DNA of 64,000 nucleotides from contig NZ_CAJHBR010000006.1 in assembly GCF_904846695.1 (NCBI RefSeq), forward strand, positions 92,400 to 156,399, written 5' to 3'. A program made the position numbers and the translations under genes. Positions 47,139 through 56,876 of the stretch are shown one piece after another. The first letter of the stretch is position 1, and each line of letters begins with the position of its first letter. The notes under the pieces are model-generated. The model ran no database searches. It was not told where the DNA came from and was given only the letters and a program-made list of their open reading frames with translations. This stretch comes from Psychrobacter urativorans (GTDB lineage: Bacteria; Pseudomonadota; Gammaproteobacteria; Pseudomonadales; Moraxellaceae).

Positions 47139-49040
47139 TTAATACATTGAGTCGATTAAAGCGTGATGCTTTTGTTCGACGAGACTACGTTTAAGTTTCA
47201 TGGTAGCGGTCAGTTCTTCGTCTTCTGCTCCTAACAAGACATCAATTAAGCGAAAGTATTTGATCTGTTCGACTGAGGCGAACTGTTTATTGACATCGTC
47301 AACCACCTGTTCAATCAGCTTAAGCACTTTAGGGGCTTGGCATAGTGATTTAAAATCAGAAAAGATCACTTGATGATTTTGGGCGTATTTTTCGACATTG
47401 TCTTGATCAATCATGATCAAACAAGTCAGGTATTTGCGTTGGTTGCCGATTACTACAACATCACCAATATAAGGAGAAAATTTTAGCTGGCTCTCGATGG
47501 CAGCTGGGGTGATATTTTTGCCACCAGCGGTAATAATAATGTCTTTAATACGGCCTGTAATATACAGGTAGCCATCACGTAACTCGCCGACGTCACCAGT
47601 ATGCAGCCAGCCATCCTTTAGATCTTCGGCGGTTTTTTCGGGTAGATTTAAATAACCAAAAAATATGCTATCGGCTTGGCATAAGATTTCGCCATTATCG
47701 GCAATACGCACTCGGGTATTGGGCACTGGCTTTCCGACACTACCCACCCGCATCTCTTGTCCCGTATTGACCGAGATCACTCCAGCGCTTTCGGTCATAC
47801 CATAGCCTTCATAAATGGTGACCCCGATCGCTTGATACCACTGTAATAGCTCGGGCGATATAGGCGCAGCACCAGTCAAAGCCCGCCGGATATTGTTCAT
47901 ACCGATCAGCTTGCGCAGGTTACGCAGTACCAACAGATCCCAAAATTTAAGCTGTAGGCGGTTAATCAGGCTGGGACGGGGACTATTGTTATTGGCATGA
48001 CCACTGATAATGGCTTGATCAAACATCCATTGGCTAAAACCGCCTGCATCAGCCCGCAAGTTAATTACGCTGGCATAGATCTTTTCCCAAAATCGAGGTA
48101 CGGCAGTAAAGGTATCCGGCGAAATCTCACATAGATTATCAAACACGGTTTCTATGCTTTCGGCAAAATTAACATAGCAGCCATGATGAATAGGCATATC
48201 GACTGACACCAAACGTTCTAACATATGACACAAGGGCAAAAAACACAGTTGTTCATCATCAGAATGGACGTCTAGTACCGGCTGTAGGTTTTGCAGTTGG
48301 GCCAATATATTGCGCTGGGTAATCATGGCCCCTTTTGGGTTACCAGTGGTACCAGAGGTATAGATCAGGGTGCGTATGTCTTCAGGTTGGGTGGCTGCAA
48401 TGGCAGCAGCAAAACGGGTGGCTGCGTCTGGTGCTGCCATGCCTAGCGTATACAAATCATCTAAAAATAGGATGTCATCATCGACCAAATCACGCAGGCC
48501 TTTTTTATCAAAAACAATGACCTTCGCTATATGAGGCAGTTGCTGGCGCACTGACAAAAACTTGTGCAATTGCTCATCATTTTCGACAATTAAAAAGCGC
48601 GATTGACTGTCACTTAGTAAGTAGACCAGTTGGCTGGCACTGTCTGTGGTATAGATGCCATTGGCAATCGCTCCAATGCCATTAATGGCCATGTCACAAT
48701 ATAGCCATTCTTTATTATCTTCGCTTAGGATCGATACGGTATCGCCCTCTTGACAGCCCAGCTCTACCAGCCCCATGGCGATATCTTGCGCTCGCTGATA
48801 ATAATCTAGCCAGCTATAGCTTTGCCAGATACCCAGCTGTTTTTCACGGTGGGCAATTTTGCTATCCCACTTCAAGCAGTTTTGTCGCCACAACTTAACT
48901 AAGGTGTCACAGCCATCGATCAAGATCGGCGCTGCCTGATGGCTGGCATTAGCGACAGGTTGATCTTGGCGCACGTCTACTGTTGGATTAAAATGTGTGG
49001 CCGCCTTCGGTGTTGGCCTTGTTGCATTATTGGTATTCAT
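47139..49040 (-). CDS. AMP-dependent acyl-CoA synthetase (long-chain fatty acid-CoA ligase type)
   Basis: A 633-residue ANL-superfamily ligase. The AMP-binding P-loop TLIYTSGTTGNPKGAM, the VYEGYGMTE-like IYEGYGMTES motif, the ADP-loop WLHTGDVGE and the hinge GRIKDIIITAGGKNI are all intact. It adenylates a carboxylic acid and links it to CoA. The gene lies inside a Liv-type transporter operon, where such ligases often activate the transported acid. The transported compound is therefore more likely a carboxylic acid than a branched-chain amino acid. Confidence 0.9.
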   Translation of the reverse strand: MNTNNATRPTPKAATHFNPTVDVRQDQPVANASHQAAPILIDGCDTLVKLWRQNCLKWDSKIAHREKQLGIWQSYSWLDYYQRAQDIAMGLVELGCQEGDTVSILSEDNKEWLYCDMAINGIGAIANGIYTTDSASQLVYLLSDSQSRFLIVENDEQLHKFLSVRQQLPHIAKVIVFDKKGLRDLVDDDILFLDDLYTLGMAAPDAATRFAAAIAATQPEDIRTLIYTSGTTGNPKGAMITQRNILAQLQNLQPVLDVHSDDEQLCFLPLCHMLERLVSVDMPIHHGCYVNFAESIETVFDNLCEISPDTFTAVPRFWEKIYASVINLRADAGGFSQWMFDQAIISGHANNNSPRPSLINRLQLKFWDLLVLRNLRKLIGMNNIRRALTGAAPISPELLQWYQAIGVTIYEGYGMTESAGVISVNTGQEMRVGSVGKPVPNTRVRIADNGEILCQADSIFFGYLNLPEKTAEDLKDGWLHTGDVGELRDGYLYITGRIKDIIITAGGKNITPAAIESQLKFSPYIGDVVVIGNQRKYLTCLIMIDQDNVEKYAQNHQVIFSDFKSLCQAPKVLKLIEQVVDDVNKQFASVEQIKYFRLIDVLLGAEDEELTATMKLKRSLVEQKHHALIDSMY

Positions 49041-49137
49041 CGTTGCTTGACCTTTGGTTTACTGACCTGATTGTCGCTTGCTATCGCCTGTCCATAGGCT
49101 GGGTAAACTTGCCATATACGGCTGTCTTTTATCGGTT

Positions 49138-49971
49138 TTAACGCCATGTCTTTTTGCGCTTCCAACGCATCGGCGCTTCAGTTTTTTTATCAGACTGGCC
49201 CAAATAAAACTCTTTAATATCCTCTGATTCAATGAGGTTAGCTGCCGAGTCAGCCATCACAATGCGGCCAGTTTCAAGCACATAACCATAGTCGGCAGCA
49301 CCTAAGGCTATACGGGCATTCTGTTCGACCAGTAAAATAGTAACGCCCTGCTCGATATTTAGTCTGCGAATAATCGCAAAGATCTCTTGTACCAATAGGG
49401 GCGATAATCCAAGTGATGGCTCGTCTAGCAACATAAGATCAGGACGAGACATCAATCCTCGTCCAATTGCCAGCATCTGTTGTTGCCCGCCTGACATGGT
49501 GCCCGCACTCTGATTACGGCGTTCTTTTAAAATAGGAAAATAGGTATAAACCATCTCGATATCACGGGCAATCTCTGCTTTATCTTTGCGGATATAAGCC
49601 CCCATTGCGAGGTTTTCAGCGATAGTTAAAAAGGGAAACACCTCTCGGCCTTCGGGTACATGTGCCAATCCCTGTCGCACTAATCTATCGGCTTCAATGC
49701 CATCAATGCGGTTGCCACGTAGCCATATCTCGCCTTTGCGGGGTTTTAGTGCCCCAGAGATAGTCTTCATTAAGGTGGTTTTTCCCGCCCCATTTGCGCC
49801 TAAAATTGTGACGATTTTGCCTTTAGGCACCTCGATGGAGACGCCCCGCAGGGCCATGACTGGCCCATAAAATGCTTCTAAGTTATGCAGTTCTAGCAAA
49901 TTATCGGGATTAGACGCAGCTGAACCAGCTGAATCGTTTTTCTTTGTGCGTTCTAACAGTGTCGTCGTCAT
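49138..49971 (-). CDS. livF: Liv-type ABC transporter ATPase (LivF-like)
   Basis: A 277-residue ATPase with Walker A (GANGAGKT), signature MSGGQQQML and Walker B (LLLDEPSLGLSP). The SLGLSPLLV run is characteristic of LivF rather than LivG. A short N-terminal extension (about 25 residues) precedes the domain. Its start overlaps the livG stop by four bases. The C-terminus is basic and extends past the usual end. Confidence 0.9.
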   Translation of the reverse strand: MTTTLLERTKKNDSAGSAASNPDNLLELHNLEAFYGPVMALRGVSIEVPKGKIVTILGANGAGKTTLMKTISGALKPRKGEIWLRGNRIDGIEADRLVRQGLAHVPEGREVFPFLTIAENLAMGAYIRKDKAEIARDIEMVYTYFPILKERRNQSAGTMSGGQQQMLAIGRGLMSRPDLMLLDEPSLGLSPLLVQEIFAIIRRLNIEQGVTILLVEQNARIALGAADYGYVLETGRIVMADSAANLIESEDIKEFYLGQSDKKTEAPMRWKRKKTWR

Positions 49972-50735
49972 ACGGCTTCCTTGCCTAGATAGGCCTCGAT
50001 CACAGCAGGGTTAGATTGCACCTCAGCTGGCGTACCCATTGCCAATGACTTGCCCTCGGCAACAGCCAATACCCGATTGGATACCCTGTTCACCAAGCTC
50101 ATGTCATGCTCGACCATCAAAATTGTTAGACCTAAGTCTTTTTGCATGTCTTCGATCCACCATGCCATATCGGCGGTCTCCTCCACACTCAGGCCAGAAG
50201 CCGGTTCATCTAATAAAATTAGTTTTGGTTCGCACGATAAGGCTCGGGCAATTTCGACCACTTTACGAATACCGTAAGGCAAGGCTGCGATCAGCTTATC
50301 TCGATAAGGGGCCAAATCTAAAAAATCAATCACCGCCTCTACTTTGCGGCGATGTTCCCGTTCGCTTTGCCGCACACTAGGTAAAAACAACAACTCTTGC
50401 AGCCAATGGGTGGTGCGTTTGCAACTACGACCAATCAGCAAGTTTTGTAGCACAGTCGAGTGATCAAACAGTTCAATGTTTTGAAAAGTGCGTGCAATGC
50501 CATGTTTGGCAATATCATGGGCCGGTGCATGGGTCAGGTCATGACCATCAAAATGAATCGTGCCCGAATCGGCTTCATACAAACGACTGATCAGATTAAA
50601 AATAGTCGACTTGCCTGCCCCATTGGGCCCGACAATGGTAAATACCTCGCCCTCTTCTACTGTAAAACTGACTTGGTCGACCGCCTTGACGCCACCAAAA
50701 GCGATAGACAGCGACTCTACTTGTAATAAGCTCAT
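49968..50735 (-). CDS. livG: Liv-type ABC transporter ATPase (LivG-like)
   Basis: A 255-residue ATPase with Walker A (GPNGAGKS), the LivG-type ARTFQNIELF Q-loop and Walker B (LILLDEPASGLS). The signature is atypical (ALPYGIRKVVEIAR), a form also seen in other LivG homologues. Its start overlaps the livM stop and its stop overlaps the livF start, each by four bases, so the three are translationally coupled. Confidence 0.9.
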   Translation of the reverse strand: MSLLQVESLSIAFGGVKAVDQVSFTVEEGEVFTIVGPNGAGKSTIFNLISRLYEADSGTIHFDGHDLTHAPAHDIAKHGIARTFQNIELFDHSTVLQNLLIGRSCKRTTHWLQELLFLPSVRQSEREHRRKVEAVIDFLDLAPYRDKLIAALPYGIRKVVEIARALSCEPKLILLDEPASGLSVEETADMAWWIEDMQKDLGLTILMVEHDMSLVNRVSNRVLAVAEGKSLAMGTPAEVQSNPAVIEAYLGKEAV

Positions 50736-51829
50736 TGCATCCGCTCCGTTTTCAGATAGGTCTTCGAGCGACGGAACATACCCTTACGATACAGTGGAAA
50801 CAGCTCTAACCAAGTGCGTACCTTAACCCACATACCATACAATCCACGCGGCTCATAAATAATCATAATGACAATAACCAAGGCAAATAAGGCGGTATCG
50901 ATACCCGGATAATTGGCGATCGAGATACCCATATTTTGACTCATAAAGTCGCCACCGATGGCAATCACTTGCGGTAGCAATACCACTACAATCGCCCCTA
51001 AGATCGCCCCGTGAATCGAGCCTAAGCCCCCAACCACTACCTGTAATAACAAAGTAATCGATATCAAAACTAAAAAACTTTCATAGTTAACTGCTTGGAC
51101 AAAGTGGGCGTATAATGCCCCGGCCATCCCTGTAATGGCACAGGACAATCCAAAGGCTAGCGTTTTAAAACGGGTCACATTAATACCCAACGCCCGTGCT
51201 GATACCTCGCTATCACGGATGGCGACAAACGCCCTACCCGTCGACGAGCGTAAAATATTTAAGTAAGCGACAATCACTAGAATTAAAATAGCCAAACACA
51301 AAAAATAGAACGCTGTTGGGGCAACATAGCGGTCAACTTGATAGCCAAAGATAAAGATAGGCGCTGCTGTTAGACCCGCTACGCCCCCTGTAATCGGCTC
51401 GGCCAAGATCGCCACATCCTCGATGATGATACTTAACACCAAGGTGGCGATCGACAGGTAAATGCCGCTGGTGCGCAGAATCGGCCGAGAGATAATAGCC
51501 CCTATCAATCCTGTGATAATGGCACTAGCTGCTAGGGCCAAGAAAAAGTTACAACCTCGTAGCATCAAGGCTAAGTTGGTAAATGCACCAATGGCCATAA
51601 ACGCCGCATGACCCAAACTAACCTGTCCGGTATGGCCAGTTAACAGCATCAAACCTAGCCCTGCTACCGACCAGATTAAGACCGCACTTAGCTCATTTAA
51701 ATAGTAACTGGCCAATAGCCATGGGGCGGCTAACAATAAAAGTAGTAATAACGCATATTTGATCAAATGCGATCGGTCTTTAAACAGGTTGATATCCTGA
51801 TCGTAGCTACGTTTAAATATGGTTTTCAT
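50732..51829 (-). CDS. livM: Liv-type ABC transporter permease (LivM-like)
   Basis: A 365-residue inner-membrane permease with about ten spans. The LivM family signature GLMLLTGHTGQVSLGHAAFM is at about 60-80, and the ATPase-contact loop GLSCAITGMAGALYAHF follows. A basic C-terminal tail of about 30 residues is longer than usual. It starts about 150 bases after livH with a 15-base tandem duplication in the gap. Confidence 0.9.
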   Translation of the reverse strand: MKTIFKRSYDQDINLFKDRSHLIKYALLLLLLLAAPWLLASYYLNELSAVLIWSVAGLGLMLLTGHTGQVSLGHAAFMAIGAFTNLALMLRGCNFFLALAASAIITGLIGAIISRPILRTSGIYLSIATLVLSIIIEDVAILAEPITGGVAGLTAAPIFIFGYQVDRYVAPTAFYFLCLAILILVIVAYLNILRSSTGRAFVAIRDSEVSARALGINVTRFKTLAFGLSCAITGMAGALYAHFVQAVNYESFLVLISITLLLQVVVGGLGSIHGAILGAIVVVLLPQVIAIGGDFMSQNMGISIANYPGIDTALFALVIVIMIIYEPRGLYGMWVKVRTWLELFPLYRKGMFRRSKTYLKTERMQ

Positions 51830-51865
51830 GATGCGGCCTCGTCCTTGATCTCTATATCCTTAATG

Positions 51866-51895
51866 CTTGGTACTTATATACTTGGTACTTATATA
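51866..51895. repeat. 15-base perfect tandem duplication
   Basis: CTTGGTACTTATATA occurs twice in a row (51866-51880 and 51881-51895) in the gap between livH and livM. It is probably a replication-slippage event. Confidence 0.9.
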
Positions 51896-51980
51896 AATAA
51901 GCATTATCTAAATATAAATGTGATCTAAATGTTCTCTCTCTATCAATCAGCGCAGATGCGACGTACCTCAATTAATGTGG

Positions 51981-52859
51981 CTATACTTTTTTCTGTTTGA
52001 CTTGCGAAAAGATACCGCCAGGACGCAAAATTAATATGATTAGCATCAATACATACGGGGCCAGTTGCCCGGTACCTGACGGTAAATAACGTGAGGCAAA
52101 TGGTTCGATAATGCCAATCAACAAGCCACCTACTAAGGCACCCGGCAACGATCCTAAGCCCCCAATAACGGCTGCCGAAAATGCCTTAATGCCGAATAAC
52201 AGCCCAACCGACGGTTCTACCGCTCCCTTGGCGGCAAATAATATCCCAGCGATTGCCGCAACCACGCCTGATAAAGCCCAGACTATGCCATTCACCCGCT
52301 TTACCGAAATGCCCATATAATAGGCCGCCATCTGATTTTGACTACTAGCTTGCATCGCAATCCCGAGACGAGTATGCGCAAAGAAAAAATAGATCATGGC
52401 GGTTAACAAGGTAGTGGCAAAGATAATCACCACATCAATGATAGGCACGTTGATAGTGCCCAATGGCAACATTTTGCCAGTGAAGGGGGTTTCAAGATAA
52501 ATGGGATTGTGTCCCCAGATCACGCCAGCGACAAAACGAATTAAAAAGCCTAAAGCGATGGTCAGAATAACCATCGCAAATTGGGGTTGGCCAAAAATAC
52601 CTCGTAGTACAAAACGGTCTAATAGATAACCAAATAATCCCATTAAAATGGCGGCTAAGGTTAACCCCACTAAAAAGGGCAGATTGGCTTCATCGGCGTT
52701 AATAAACGTGATGCCCAACATCGCCCCAAACATTAACATATCGCCCTGAGCAAAGTTGACTGCTTCTGACGCTTTGTAAATTAATACAAAACCTAGCGCC
52801 AACAGCCCGTATATGCAGCCGTTAGCTGTACCGCTAATGAGCAGTTGTAAAACGTCCAT
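51981..52859 (-). CDS. livH: Liv-type ABC transporter permease (LivH-like)
   Basis: A 292-residue permease with about eight spans. It opens with the LivH-typical MDVLQLLISGTANGCIYGLLALGF-like stretch and contains EAVNFAQGDMLMFGA and the GLGSLPGALVGGLLIGIIE loop. It is the first gene of the liv-type operon on the minus strand. The promoter should lie in the region just above 52860. Confidence 0.92.
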   Translation of the reverse strand: MDVLQLLISGTANGCIYGLLALGFVLIYKASEAVNFAQGDMLMFGAMLGITFINADEANLPFLVGLTLAAILMGLFGYLLDRFVLRGIFGQPQFAMVILTIALGFLIRFVAGVIWGHNPIYLETPFTGKMLPLGTINVPIIDVVIIFATTLLTAMIYFFFAHTRLGIAMQASSQNQMAAYYMGISVKRVNGIVWALSGVVAAIAGILFAAKGAVEPSVGLLFGIKAFSAAVIGGLGSLPGALVGGLLIGIIEPFASRYLPSGTGQLAPYVLMLIILILRPGGIFSQVKQKKV

Positions 52860-53272
52860 GTGTTTCCTCTAATAAGCCAAGTGTCATCCATGACACTGTT
52901 AAAAATTAACTTTCATTAAATATCAATTGTTGCAATATAGTTAGCTAGTCTTGGGATACAGTGATTATCCGTTGACGCTGAGCTGATGGTTAAATACCGT
53001 TAAACAGGCGAGCTATAGCTTACAAATACGCCATTTTCTAACCTAACCATCTCAAAAAAAATAATTATTTCTTATTTACACTACAGCAACATTTACACAA
53101 TGTCTACAAACACACAGTCAAACACTTTGCTCGGGCAGATTAGCTTAAACTTAGTATTATTTAAGGGGTTGTTAGTCAGCTAGGATAAGACGTCTCAATT
53201 AACTAGACGGATAAACCACACTAGCAAACACTAAAACCGTCACCATGACCCTTATTGTCACTCTGATTTTAG
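52860..53272. other. upstream region of the liv operon, no gene recognised
   Basis: About 410 bases of AT-rich sequence that should hold the livH promoter. A 27-codon frame from 53100 has no recognisable family. Confidence 0.4.
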
Positions 53273-53463
53273 ATGGTTAACGCCTATACAGCAGCCACTC
53301 CAGCCAGCTACTTTTATTATGGTGAGCGGCAGCGGCAGCCGCTATCAGCTGATGACTTTTCTACTGCCACGATGCCGCCACAAACTGAGGCGCTGCAACG
53401 CGGCTAACTGACCTAGATACCGCTACTCTCGTCTGGGCTAAACCATATTTCCAATCTAGTTAA
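53273..53463 (+). pseudogene. possible decayed coding remnant, unknown
   Basis: A 44-residue frame (53273-53407, starting MVNAYTAATPASYFYYGER) ends at a stop. A second frame, shifted by two bases, continues with coding-like composition (DLDTATLVWAKPYFQSS) to a stop at 53461-53463. The two pieces may be a frameshifted gene fragment. I cannot name the parent family. Confidence 0.3.
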
Positions 53464-53778
53464 AATAGGGACAAATGACCCTGCTATGATCTTAAAATTA
53501 CTAGCACAGATAACCGTCATGCAACTTGCTTATTGCAATGCTGACCATCGGCTGATCAGCCTAATATTTTCATCGCTGACAACTTTAACCACTGACAATC
53601 TGAACTACTCACAGTCTTAATCCCTGATAATCTTTAAGGTGACTTAGTGAATGATTAAACGTACCCTTAGACTGCTATTTTTAAAAACAATTTCTTCTCA
53701 AATAAAGCACTGACTTTATAACTTATTTATTTTGTAACCTAATAATTCTGTAAACTGCTGACTCTTTAAACCATATCC

Positions 53779-54107
53779 TAGTCCTGCCTTATACTATCCA
53801 TGACCAGCCCTTTGAGCGCTTCATTTGCCACTGTACTATTTGCAACTGTACTAGCTGCCAAAAGTTCACTGGTCAAGCTTATAACGATGTAACGGTTTTA
53901 CTAAAGTCAGATATCAGTGATTTAAACCTAATAAGAACCAAATTTTGCCGTTGGGAACTGCTACTAAATATTAGCCGTGTCGAAAATACAGATGATTATT
54001 TAGCTAAATATAATGGCTTTGTGCAAAGTCAGGCTATGCTAATAAAGGCGCTGGCTAAAGGTTTATATAGCAGAGTAACTAAAAGCCAGTTACTAAAAAT
54101 AGCTAAC
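53779..54107 (+). pseudogene. decayed second copy of the GFA-domain gene
   Basis: This stretch follows 45225-45680 almost base for base over long runs (for example TTCAC-GGTCAAGCTTATAACGATGT and AATAAAGGCGCTGGCTAAAGG). It lacks the first third of the gene, has a small ACTGTACTA duplication near 53830-53850, and has lost about 131 bases between two CGTG copies, which removes the C79/C82 zinc site. The remaining reading frame is broken. The shared 3' end includes the last codons and downstream bases. Confidence 0.85.
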
Positions 54108-54142
54108 AAAAAAGGTCACCTCAAATGAAGTGACCTTTTTTT
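54108..54142 (+). terminator. terminator after the GFA pseudogene
   Basis: GGTCAC (54114-54119) pairs with GTGACC (54130-54135) with one mismatch next to it, flanked by six A and seven T residues. The intact GFA gene copy retains only a blurred version of this structure, so the terminator has been better kept beside the pseudogene. Confidence 0.85.
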
Positions 54143-54220
54143 ATAATGGGACTGTCGATAAGCGCCTAACTATGAACGCTTAGCTATAAGCGCTTAACTA
54201 TGAACGCTGCGCATTCAATA

Positions 54221-56332
54221 CTAAGCAGTAGAAGGGGTAGATAGCGACTTGCTAGCCTTGGTATTCAATACCGCTATAGCGACTATTATTACAGCGCCTA
54301 TTACACTAGTTATAAGACCAGGATAAATCAGTAATAATGCTCCAGCTGCTAAAATACAGCGCACTATCAGATTCATATCACTTTTGAAATAGCCTTCTAA
54401 AGCTGCGCTAAGGGCCAAGACCCCAATGATTGAAGTCACTACTATAGTTACTATACTCACGATAGACGGCAGCGGAAAATCTTTCGCTGTTACTGCAAGC
54501 CCAGTCGGATCTATCATTAACATAGCAGGGCTATAGATAAACATAAAGGGTATGATGAATCCAGCTAATGCCAGCTTCAATGATAAGAATCCTGTTCTCA
54601 TTGGATCACCACCTGAGATACCTGCGCCGGCAAAGGCAGCAAGGCACACTGGTGGTGTAATATTAGCAAAGATACCAAAGTAAAATACGAACATATGCGC
54701 TGATAAAATAGGAATATTAAAGCCTGCTAATGCCGGTGCTGCCATCGTAGCAGTAATAATATAAGCTGGAATAGAAGGTAGCCCCATGCCTAAGACCATA
54801 GATGCTAGCATGGTCAATACCAGAGTAAGGAACAAGGACCCTGCACCTAAAGTGACAATAGAGGAGGTCATTACCGTACCAAAGCTGGTCAAACTAACCA
54901 CTCCGATAATAATGCCTACTACTGCACAAGCGGCCATCACTGCTAATGACTGGCGTGCCCCATCCTCAAGAGCGCCTAGAATATCTTTGAACCCCATACG
55001 GGTCTCTTTGCGCAGCATACTTACTACCACTGTAAAGCCAATAGTATAAGCAGCAGCATAGCCTACTGGGACATTTTTTATTAATAAAAATATCAAAAAT
55101 ACTATGGGTAGTAGCATGTGGCCACGCGCTTTTAGTACTTCTTTTACTCGCGGTAAACTCTCTTTAGCGATCCCTTTTAGGTCGCGACGCCCAGCACGAA
55201 AATGTACTTGCGCGATCACACCTAAATAATAAAGTATCGCTGGCAATAGTGCGGCCAAGGCGATAGTGCTATAAGGTAGCCCCGTCGTCTCTGCCATAAT
55301 AAAAGCACTGGCACCCATAATAGGTGGCAATATCTGCCCACCGACTGAGGCACTAGCTTCTACTGCTCCTGCAAAGTCTTTGTGATAACCTACTTTTTTC
55401 ATTAGCGGAATAGTGAAAGCGCCAGTACTGACCACGTTCGATAAGGCTGAACCGTTGATACTGCCCATAAAGCCACTGGATATGACCGCAACCTTGGCTG
55501 GACCACCCTTTTTATCACCTGCCAGCGCCAATGCTAAGTCATTAAATAACTGACCCATACCAGAGCGTGCTAAAAATGCGCCAAACAAAATAAACAAAAA
55601 GATAAACGTAACTGACGCCCCAATAGCTACAGAATATAACCCTTCGGTCTTTAAAAATAACTGACCAAAAATATCGCCAAAATCATAAGGCCTAGTGAGT
55701 AGTCGATTCGGCATAAAGTCTAAGTGACTAATAAAAGGATATAGCAAAAATATACAAGCCAATATTGGCAGAATCCAACCAGTAATCCGCCGACTACCCT
55801 CAAGCACGCAAATAACGGTAATAATGGAGAAGATAACATCGACCTGATTGGCAATACCGCCACGTGAGGTCACAATACTTTGATACTCATATATCAAATA
55901 AGCCATCCCTGATAGCGATAGCACAAACCAAATCCAGTCGTACCAAGCAACTTTTTTGCGGCTACTGGTTTTACTAGCTGGAAAGATAAGGAAAATCAGT
56001 GCAAAACCAACTCCTACGTGCACAGAGCGTTGCAGCAATGCTGGCATCGGATTAAAGGTGATATATAAGTGAAAAATAGAATATAAAATACAAAGGATAG
56101 CAATAAAGTATTTTACAGGGCCATGAGTGATATGGCGGGTAATTGATTCGCGATCGTATTTTTCTAGTATCGCTTGCGTGACACTAGGATCAACATCATT
56201 ATTGACATCGTTAACCACATCAATATCAGTATTAACCCCAGTATCTATATGACTAGTAGATTGATGCGCTAAGTTAGCATCATGGTTAGCTAAAGAAAAC
56301 CCGCTATTGTGATCCTTCACGTGGGAGGTCAT
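54221..56332 (-). CDS. TRAP transporter permease, fused 4TM/12TM (DctQM type)
   Basis: A 703-residue fused TRAP permease: a DctQ-like small part is near the N-terminus (after a polar head of about 85 residues) and the DctM-like large part follows. Family motifs include GAFLARSGMGQLFNDLALAL, SGFMGSINGSALSNVVSTGAF and VEASASVGGQILPPIMGASAF. Fused permeases of this type work with TAXI binding proteins, and one is encoded two genes upstream. The DUF1850 gene overlaps its start. It drives sodium-coupled uptake of a small organic acid or similar solute, unidentified here. Confidence 0.92.
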   Translation of the reverse strand: MTSHVKDHNSGFSLANHDANLAHQSTSHIDTGVNTDIDVVNDVNNDVDPSVTQAILEKYDRESITRHITHGPVKYFIAILCILYSIFHLYITFNPMPALLQRSVHVGVGFALIFLIFPASKTSSRKKVAWYDWIWFVLSLSGMAYLIYEYQSIVTSRGGIANQVDVIFSIITVICVLEGSRRITGWILPILACIFLLYPFISHLDFMPNRLLTRPYDFGDIFGQLFLKTEGLYSVAIGASVTFIFLFILFGAFLARSGMGQLFNDLALALAGDKKGGPAKVAVISSGFMGSINGSALSNVVSTGAFTIPLMKKVGYHKDFAGAVEASASVGGQILPPIMGASAFIMAETTGLPYSTIALAALLPAILYYLGVIAQVHFRAGRRDLKGIAKESLPRVKEVLKARGHMLLPIVFLIFLLIKNVPVGYAAAYTIGFTVVVSMLRKETRMGFKDILGALEDGARQSLAVMAACAVVGIIIGVVSLTSFGTVMTSSIVTLGAGSLFLTLVLTMLASMVLGMGLPSIPAYIITATMAAPALAGFNIPILSAHMFVFYFGIFANITPPVCLAAFAGAGISGGDPMRTGFLSLKLALAGFIIPFMFIYSPAMLMIDPTGLAVTAKDFPLPSIVSIVTIVVTSIIGVLALSAALEGYFKSDMNLIVRCILAAGALLLIYPGLITSVIGAVIIVAIAVLNTKASKSLSTPSTA

Positions 56333-56876
56333 GACATAAGTCCTTTTTCCATCTATCTATTAGATTATAAGCTCTTGGAGTGATAGTCACTTCAGAATAG
56401 TCCGGCACTAACTTGTGGATTAGAATTCGGTTACCACCGTAGTCAATCTCACCTTGAGTCAGCCGTGATACTACCCAATTTAGAGCGGGTAGTTTTTGAT
56501 TAATTTGATAGCCTATATAGCCAGGTTTTTGTACTTTAGCGAGCACTTCGGTCGATGGGGTGCCGGCCCCAAAAGCTTGAAAATAAGTAGTAGTCAACAG
56601 TAACCCCTCACTCTTACGGATATACTGCTCCTCCCACCACTGCTTCTCTACTGAATGAATCCAACGCAGTTGAAAGTTAGGTTCAACGAAATAACAGGTT
56701 AGTTCAGTATTGGCGACTTTACCCTCTCTATCACTACTATTAACTCGCACTTCAATGACATTCTGACGATCCACTATAGCGCATAGAGCAAAAACAACTA
56801 GCGCAGCAATCAATGCTGCGCCCGACCATAAATATAGTCCTAGCCATGAAGGTTTATTTCGCGGCTTGCTCGTCAT
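56304..56876 (-). CDS. DUF1850 protein of a TRAP-TAXI system
   Basis: A 190-residue protein with one N-terminal membrane anchor (about 14-30) and a periplasmic DUF1850 domain (CYFVEPNFQLRWIHSVEKQWWEEQY and on). DUF1850 genes are regularly found between TAXI binding proteins and fused TRAP permeases. The function is unknown; an accessory role at the membrane is plausible. It overlaps both neighbours (29 bases with the permease, 23 with the TAXI gene), so all three are coupled. Confidence 0.85.
   Translation of the reverse strand: MTSKPRNKPSWLGLYLWSGAALIAALVVFALCAIVDRQNVIEVRVNSSDREGKVANTELTCYFVEPNFQLRWIHSVEKQWWEEQYIRKSEGLLLTTTYFQAFGAGTPSTEVLAKVQKPGYIGYQINQKLPALNWVVSRLTQGEIDYGGNRILIHKLVPDYSEVTITPRAYNLIDRWKKDLCHDLPREGSQ

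Noticed and set aside
52860..53272. 27-codon frame starting at 53100
   Set aside because: Too short, no ribosome site and no recognised family.
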